Source of the DNA: Macrotrachela quadricornifera
Taxonomy: Eukaryota; Rotifera; Eurotatoria; Philodinida; Philodinidae
Assembly (NCBI GenBank): GCA_022393335.1
Contig: JAJEKB010001078.1
Location: 150,990-214,989, forward strand
Length of the DNA stretch: 64,000 nucleotides
Direction: 5' to 3'
Shown here: piece after piece, positions 57,349 to 64,000 of the stretch
How the letters are laid out: every line of letters begins with the position of its first letter
How positions within the stretch are numbered: the first letter of the stretch is position 1
The notes under the pieces: model-generated
What the model was told of the DNA's origin: nothing
What the model saw: the letters and a program-made list of their open reading frames with translations, nothing else
Databases searched by the model: none
Position numbers and translations under genes: made by a program

Positions 57349-57795
57349 TTATTCATCCGCTGTTGATGTTAATGTATCGTCAACGTTGATATGAGGCTCT
57401 GGTGGTTGCTCAGGTGGCTTTTGACCAGGCGGATACATCTGCAATCCACCTGTATGAAAGGATACTTTGACAAATTTGTTCTCTGGTAAAGCAACCTAAA
57501 ATATTCGTATGAAACAAGTGATTGATGAAATATTGAATGATTTCTTTTACCTTGAAATCATGAATCGTCCCACAAGCTTCAACGTGTCGAGCAAGTACTG
57601 GTTTCAGTTCAAAATTAGCCGGAATTGATGTATGTTTTTTTCGAACTTCGCGATCAATAGATGCCTTATGCTAAAAAAGATTGATATATCAATAGAAAAA
57701 TGTATATTAGAAAAATAAATGCATCGATTTACTTTGTTGAACAATTCCAAGTCTTTATCCGTTATCGATTTAAAAGAAAATCTTGGATCGGCCAT
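57349..57795 (-). CDS. Small conserved-looking orphan protein
   Basis: Three exons on the minus strand (57795-57733, 57670-57551, 57495-57349) join at codon boundaries to encode 109 residues. The protein is soluble, with no signal or membrane segment. It starts MADPRFSFKSITDKDLELFN, has a basic middle (IDREVRKKHTSIPANFELK), one Cys (VEACGTIHDF) and a Pro-rich acidic end (YPPGQKPPEQPPEPH). Codon choice is more GC-rich than in neighbouring genes, and all three phase-0 junctions are clean. I do not recognise the family; a small ciliary or microtubule-associated protein is one guess without direct support. Confidence 0.7.
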
Positions 57796-58723
57796 TATAT
57801 TTCTGTTTCAACCAAATACTGACAATAAATTAAAAAAATACTCGTATTTATATAGAAACAAAATCAATTCTCCTTTCATTCTTTCTTTGTAAGACTCCAT
57901 TTGTCGCTCCTACACGCACCACTTCATGTATAGATGAATAATAATATATTTGTACCTAAACTTCCCATTTATGTGACCTTGTAAATACATTTGAGACAAT
58001 TATTTTATTAATCATGTGCATGAATAAGTAAAATAAATATGTTTTGATTGTATTAGCCAAGGTTCTTTTCATTCCATATATTCTTTCTCTACATATCAAT
58101 AAACGATAAACTGCGCTATTTTCGAATATAAAATTACAAGGCATCAAAAATGAAAATATCCAAGAGCAAAATAGAAAAAAAAGTGAGTGGAACAGTTGGA
58201 AATTTTTCAATGTTTCATAGTATAACAGTTTACTATATTAAATGAAAGAAAATATAGATTCTCGGACTGTTTTTGTCTGTAAAAATAATAAAAACTATTT
58301 TATCTTGAATTTATATGTACTGTGAAAAAAATATTAAGTTGATATATAATAATGAATTTAACTTTTATTTTTAACACCTTTAATAAACAAGGAAAAACGT
58401 TTTTGTCAATATTCGTGAACATCAATTTTTGCTTTATTAGTTCAAGCAGAAAGTATTTTAAGCTAGTTTATCTGGGACACAGAGCATGTGCTCTTAATAA
58501 TTTTGAAAAGTTTTCATTTTTATTTCAATCAAGTTTCAGTATTTTATTGGTTTTTTTTCGTTTCACTTATTCGACAATCAACAAATCCTCAAACCATCTC
58601 TCATAATGTTGATGACTCAGTGACACCGACACTTGAAACCCTATCTTGCTTGTATATCATACAATAAGACAGAATACTCAACGAGTAAAGATAGCAACAG
58701 TTATTAAAGTTTTTATGAAAGAA

Positions 58724-58823
58724 CAGAGATATCCATCGCAGTGATGTAGCAGTACCGGTAGTGGCAAAATTTTTAAAAATCATCACGGCAGCGCCTGCTC
58801 TTCAGCCGCGATGGACATCTCTG
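58724..58823. repeat. 100-bp hairpin insert
   Basis: The 16-nt arms at 58724-58739 (cagagatatccatcgc) and 58808-58823 (gcgatggacatctctg) are complementary with one mismatch. The 68-bp centre is relatively GC-rich (agtaccggtagtggc, cggcagcgcctgctc). The size resembles the insert in the CMIP intron, but the sequence is different. Confidence 0.6.
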
Positions 58824-59526
58824 TGAAAGAAAAATATATTATCGTATGTATGTGCATATGAACAGGTGGTTGATTAATAAAGCAAACAAACAAATAAGTT
58901 ATAGAGTATGATTCATATTCTTTCTTCGGGACATCGTTATAGTTTGTCAATATTTTGTAGTGTTGATATTTTTTCTTCTACTTTTTGAGTGTCAACATTT
59001 ATTTTTCCACATAATGGAGCCTGATATTTTTTTACGTTTTTCTGCTGCAATATTTTGCCTCCTAACAATCTGGAAGAAAGTACATTTGGATTTAAATGAA
59101 TACAAATCTTTGGACATGTTAACATAAATTCACTAATGATTTTGATAGCACCATAAAAAGTTTTACATGTTGTTAAATGATTTTTTCTAATTTCAATAAT
59201 ACTAATTGAAAAACGTTAACCAATTTCTTCAATAAAATTACAGTTAAATGCACAAACAAATTCAAGCATGATTAACGGTTTACACCCAGCTGGGTCGTTT
59301 TCGACCCATTCGTATGATTTACATAGTATAGTAAAAAGACGTCTGATTGAGAAGATTGTTGAATGTTTGTATAGAGATTTGAATAAGCTATTAATGTATA
59401 AAAAAAAGTTTCTCCTTAATCATTCTTTGCCTGAGTTATTTGAATAAAATTACTTAAGATGCAAAGCATCTATATAGTGATGCAGTGTGAAGTACAGTAT
59501 TTATGTAGTTCTTCGCGAATTTTTTT

Positions 59527-60145
59527 GTATTTCTTACTTTCTCGATGTACGCATGAAAAGTTGTCATTTTCTATCGCGATGATCTCGAAAACGGAAAATC
59601 AGAAAATATCTGTTTGAAAACGAGATGAAAGTATTGAGATCGAACCGGTACTATTTCTTATCAGACATCTATGGTTATGTCTGGTTGGCTTACAAATAGT
59701 TGCCAAAAACAACGATTTTTTTATGAAAATTGTGTCATAAGTAAAAACAGTACGAAAAGCAAAGCGTGACATCCTTCAAATAACTGATTTCATATGTCGG
59801 ACAGCTGCAAATATAGCTGATTTTAAGCGATGAATCGTACAGGTAATTAAACGATGAATTGATATTAGTCTTTAAATATATGTTGATATCTGTTAATAGA
59901 GTTTTCTTAGCAATAAACTTCACAATATCCTCTTTTCCATCAGAAAACAATGTATCAATAGCATTAAAAGAAATGTTGATTTATTCTTGACAACTTCTCG
60001 ATTCCTCGATTTTTGGTTATCTTTCAAAATGACATCAATCTTATTCAACATCGAACCCTCTTTTATTCGCTAGTCTAGTGTAAGACTAAATCGAGCTTCG
60101 CACCTTATACTGCGTTCTCGACAAAGTCGAAATACCATCTAGTAG
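59527..60145 (+). repeat. Dispersed repeat, copy C
   Basis: Bases 59527-59739 align with copy A (53.0 kb). Bases 60094-60142 carry the gcttcgcacc...gttctcgacaaagtcg...ccatctagtag motif shared with copies A and B. The roughly 350 bp between them is AT-rich and unmatched. This is perhaps a non-autonomous element with the two blocks near its ends. Confidence 0.65.
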
Positions 60146-63100
60146 AATTTTTTCACACTATCTTAACATTATAAGCATTTTGTATGATTAAAATACTTAA
60201 CAATGAATAAAATCGTTTTAAACTTTCAGATTGTAGAAATTTTGCTTAGCGCTATAGTTGATATGTGCTAATCTGGACTTTAATTCAAGATACGCACTTT
60301 TACCTTATACTGTCAAAAAAACTCGTTGTTTGGAAGAAGTTGTATATATATATATATAGAATTTCCAAAATGCATTATTGATAGACTCGTGGGTCAAAAT
60401 ATTTGTCAAATTCTCATAGTTTTGGTTACAACAATGAGAAATATAAGTATCGGAATAGTTTTTCTCCCGTTAAATATATTCAATACAATCTACACTTTGT
60501 TATCAACATATGTTTTGATTATTTATAGTTTCAGTTTACAGAATAGATCCGACTATGCAGTTTCATGCCAATTCTATTATTTGGACAGTTTCAATCAATA
60601 TATGTCGATACATGAATACTTTTTATAAAGAAATTCATATTTAATTCTTTGACGTTTGAATTTTTCTACTAAACTATATTTGATCTAATAAAATTTGGCA
60701 CAATACACTTTTCAATGTTCGTCACATTTCTATCATCGATGCAATCTTGTATGAATCTCTGCTAGCGCCTAACATTTATTGGAAATATTTCTCGAAGATT
60801 CTCACAGATTCAAAAATTGTTAAAAGTTCTTGAAGATTTGAAAATTCGCTAATAGTAGGATATATACCTCCCACGTAAATTCAAACGGTTAAAATAACAC
60901 AAACCATCGAACTTATGTTTCTCCTAATGTCATGTCATCATAGAATGAAAGTCATAAATTCTGATTACAGCTTCAGAACGCACGCTATGAATAGCAATTT
61001 ATTTAATCATCATTGCTCTTTTACTCAATTGTCTATGACATATTCATCTTCTCACTTCCATGTTTGATTAAATTTCTTCATATATCACTTCCACTTGTAG
61101 TGATAATAGATCGTATTTATATTTTTTGTATTAAGTTTTGACCAGTAATGATTATGCTTAGTATTAGTATTATATTAACAAACTGTATGATATTTATTCT
61201 TGTTTCTATTGCTATAAATGTCCATTGACAATGAATTTATGTTATACTCACACAAAACAATCAAATTCAGTATGAAAGAAGGCGAATATATTTTATGTAG
61301 TGATAAATATGTAGTTATTCTTACATTTGTTTTTTAACAATACTTTCTATCAGTTTATGCTGCTTTAAAATGTTAATATGAGTTATTTAACATTCCTTTG
61401 CTCTATCTCTTCCTGTTATTGCTATATTTAGTTTTATCATATTATTAGATTCTTTATTGAAATTTTATTTAAATTGTTTAATATTAACATTACTTCGGAA
61501 AGAATTTTCGAAATCTACCCTCAAGATTATTACAATTTCTTTTCATTATAATCTAGAAAAAGTGAACAGGTACCTAATTAATTGAGTAAAAATAAATCAA
61601 TAAATACTTATGGAATTGAAAACTATGTTACATATATCTATGTATAAAGTGTTTTCTTTTTATTATTGAATCAGAATAAATTATTTTTATTTGTATAAGA
61701 TTATATTAAAGAAGATTAACTGTCAGAAAACAACTGATGTAATTAATATTCGCTATGAAAATGTCGAAACTGATCAAAAATGACAGAACAGCTTGTTATA
61801 AAATATCAAAGAAATACAATAATTATCAATTTTTATAGATTATATACGTTATTTTAATTATATTTTCTACATATAAAAACAGTTGTTCAATCTAGAATGA
61901 CATTAAATCTTGTTTTTCTTCTAAGAAAAGAATTAAAATGAGTTAATAAATCTATTTTATGACTCTAATCTTGATTTTCTAATCATCATAACTAATGTAT
62001 ATATTTTAAGTATGACATTCAAAATAGCCACATAAAACTAAAATACTGAAAGCAGCTGGTCTAATTACTTATTTTCTCTTACTGAAACTTTCGAATATAA
62101 TATCTATAATATATGTTATCCATTTATCATAATCAATTATATGGTTAAATTGACTTTTAACTAACAAATATATTCTTCTAGGTACAATAATATATTAATG
62201 AATTTATTTATTAATTGTAGATGTTAAATATAGACTTATAAACATTTTTATGAATTAAAAAATTATATTATATAGAAAATTTTTAATGATTAATCTATTG
62301 AAATGTCTTTGAAATTATGTAAGTAGTTTCATTAATAATATTCTTTTCAGATTAAATTGATGGAATTTATCTGATTATTAAACATTCAATAGATCATTAC
62401 TATTAAGCTATGTAGGAGTAGTAAACAATAAGACGATTAAAAGTTCTCTTATAAATAGAATTTTCGTATGAATGAACTATTTCAATTAATCTTCATTGCG
62501 TTTTCTAACTTTAATGGGGATTTTGATAAAAATAGATATTCAATAAGATAGATTTCTTTTTTTTTTTCCATTATCATTTGAATAAGAGTTGACGTCATTG
62601 AGCTAAATTAGATTTATTTTTATTTTGACATAAGAAGACAATCATATATATGTCTCTACCATATATTAACCACATACGATTTACTCAATGATTTATTGAA
62701 GAGGATTAGATGCGATTTCAAGAGTTAAAACTAATATCCTGATTTTTACATAGCTTAATAAAGATGTCATATTATGTTTATGCATCGGAAAACCGAAATT
62801 TTTCTCTGAAAAATCAATCTAAATTAAAATTATGACAAAATGATTGAAATCATTGAGAATATTTTTAAACTACTACTATTATATATTTCTTTTAATTTAC
62901 CTATGTTATTCAATTGAATGTTTAGAGATACACATTAAAATATTATATGAACTATTTGTATTGAAAATAAGATTTTTTCTGCCTTGAAATACCAAAGAAT
63001 TATTTGATGTTGACAAATATATGTGATGAATATGTAAGTAGAAAATGAGCGAGCTTATTATGAGAAAATCTCTAATATTTTCATTGATCTATATCAAACA

Positions 63101-63400
63101 TTATCGCATTCATACAAAGATTATTATCTTACGTTATAACAAAAATAGAGATCAGAGTAAACAATATTTCAATGAATGGATTTTCTAATCTTTAACATTA
63201 GTTTATCAGAATTATGTTAGCTTATTGAAAAAAATATCTTCATTATTATATTATAGATTTTAAAGAACTAGGAAAATTTCTAAAGAATTATTTTTTTAAT
63301 CTAAGAAAATGCTTTATACATAGTAAAGTTTTTTAAAAGATTGTATTCTGTTCCTAAAAAAAGGATTACATAATAGTAATCAACTATTATATTTCATGTC

Positions 63401-63625
63401 ATGACCACCTCGACAATCAATCCATTACTCATTCATCAACATTTATTTTCTACTACGCCTGTTAATTGTTCACATCCTATACAATCAATATGTGATATAA
63501 AATCATTTTTATTAACAATTCGAATTATTTTATTAATACCAATTTTCTTTACTAATTGGTCACTAAGGATTGAATTGTCTAAATATATAAAATATTATTA
63601 TTGGAATAGAATTTTTGTCTACTAA
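63401..63625 (+). CDS. Doubtful small open frame with a hydrophobic helix
   Basis: There are 74 codons from ATG. The first part has gene-like codon use and two Cys (NCSHPIQSICDI). A hydrophobic stretch follows (FLLTIRIILLIPIFFTNW). It could be an exon of a membrane protein running off the window or a pseudogene. No homology is recognised. Confidence 0.2.
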   Translation: MTTSTINPLLIHQHLFSTTPVNCSHPIQSICDIKSFLLTIRIILLIPIFFTNWSLRIELSKYIKYYYWNRIFVY

Positions 63626-64000
63626 ATAACCAACATTTAAATATAATGATTATATTGAATATATAATTAAAAGTGTTTGAATAGCATATTCAAGAGGTTG
63701 TTATTAATTTTTAAAACTAGGACAATAATCTTATGCAACAAGTAGTATTTAATTTGGTCCACGAGAAGGAAACTCAAGACGAAATCTGTATTGATGTCAG
63801 GCATCTGATCATATAGAATCAAAACAAACTAAAATGTCATTTCACTCATGTATTGTAGTACGACAATGATTAAATGTTAATTGTTTTTGATTATTATTTG
63901 ATGTAAGATACTAAAATATTCGATATTTAGAATCATTATTAGACAATTTTCATCGAAACAATCCAAAATGAAGATTTTTCTTGAATATATTTCTAATTAA

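Larger units (their letters stand above)
57796..64000. other. Gene-poor, repeat-containing right end of window
   Basis: 6.2 kb without a supportable multi-exon gene. It contains a 100-bp hairpin (58724-58823), a dispersed repeat copy (59527-60145) and a GC hairpin gggtcg-tttt-cgaccc at 59292-59307. From about 60.9 to 63.3 kb the sequence is uniformly AT-rich with no structure I can name. Confidence 0.4.

Noticed and set aside
60326..60628. 100-codon plus-strand frame in the gene-poor right end
   Set aside because: No domain, no splice context, and composition like the surrounding AT-rich DNA.

Overview
This is a eukaryotic nuclear genome window from an animal. It is strongly AT-rich. The genes are protein-coding and broken by many very short GT-AG introns, mostly about 50-75 nt. 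The gene set is metazoan: a PINCH-type LIM protein, an erlin, CMIP, SMIM14, asteroid homolog 1 and a smoothelin-type CH protein. The compact introns, A/T-ending codons and Asn/Gln/Ser-rich linkers fit a bdelloid rotifer or a similar compact spiralian genome; the exact taxon is an inference. I found no prokaryotic operons, no rRNA, no convincing tRNA and no CRISPR array.

Layout. Bases 1-6005 (minus strand) hold a 5' portion of VWA8 (mitochondrial AAA+ ATPase, cut by the left edge) and ATP synthase c subunit. Bases 8271-35164 (plus strand) hold an orphan type I membrane protein, CMIP, ASTE1, an orphan protein with several AKAP-like amphipathic helices, PCCA, erlin, and a PINCH protein with a long extra N-terminus. 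A single-exon METTL24-like protein (35190-36287, minus) is tail-to-tail with PINCH, with 25 bp between stop codons. Bases 37196-46274 (plus) hold a MATH-BTB protein, two small orphan genes, SMIM14 and a smoothelin-like CH protein. A four-pass membrane orphan (50662, plus), an aldo-keto reductase (53337-54350, minus) and a 109-residue orphan (57349-57795, minus) complete the gene list. From about 46 kb onward the window becomes gene-poor and repeat-rich; 57.8-64 kb has no gene I can defend.

Mobile DNA appears as several non-autonomous inverted-repeat (foldback) elements. One is a roughly 730-bp element in a 2.4-kb erlin intron whose arms carry tandem 30-bp units, each centred on a 16-nt palindrome. 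Others are a roughly 1.25-kb diverged foldback at 46.9-48.2 kb, a 474-bp near-complete hairpin at 49.6-50.1 kb, and two roughly 100-bp hairpins. A further dispersed repeat family has pieces near 53.0, 55.6 and 59.5-60.1 kb.

The genes do not form one pathway. Three act in mitochondria (VWA8, ATP synthase c, PCCA). Several start codons lie 0-31 nt after a splice-acceptor-like site, as expected if 5' UTR introns or spliced-leader trans-splicing are common. I did not find a clearly new multi-gene system. The best leads are the palindrome-array foldback element, the extended PINCH protein and the multi-helix AKAP-like orphan.
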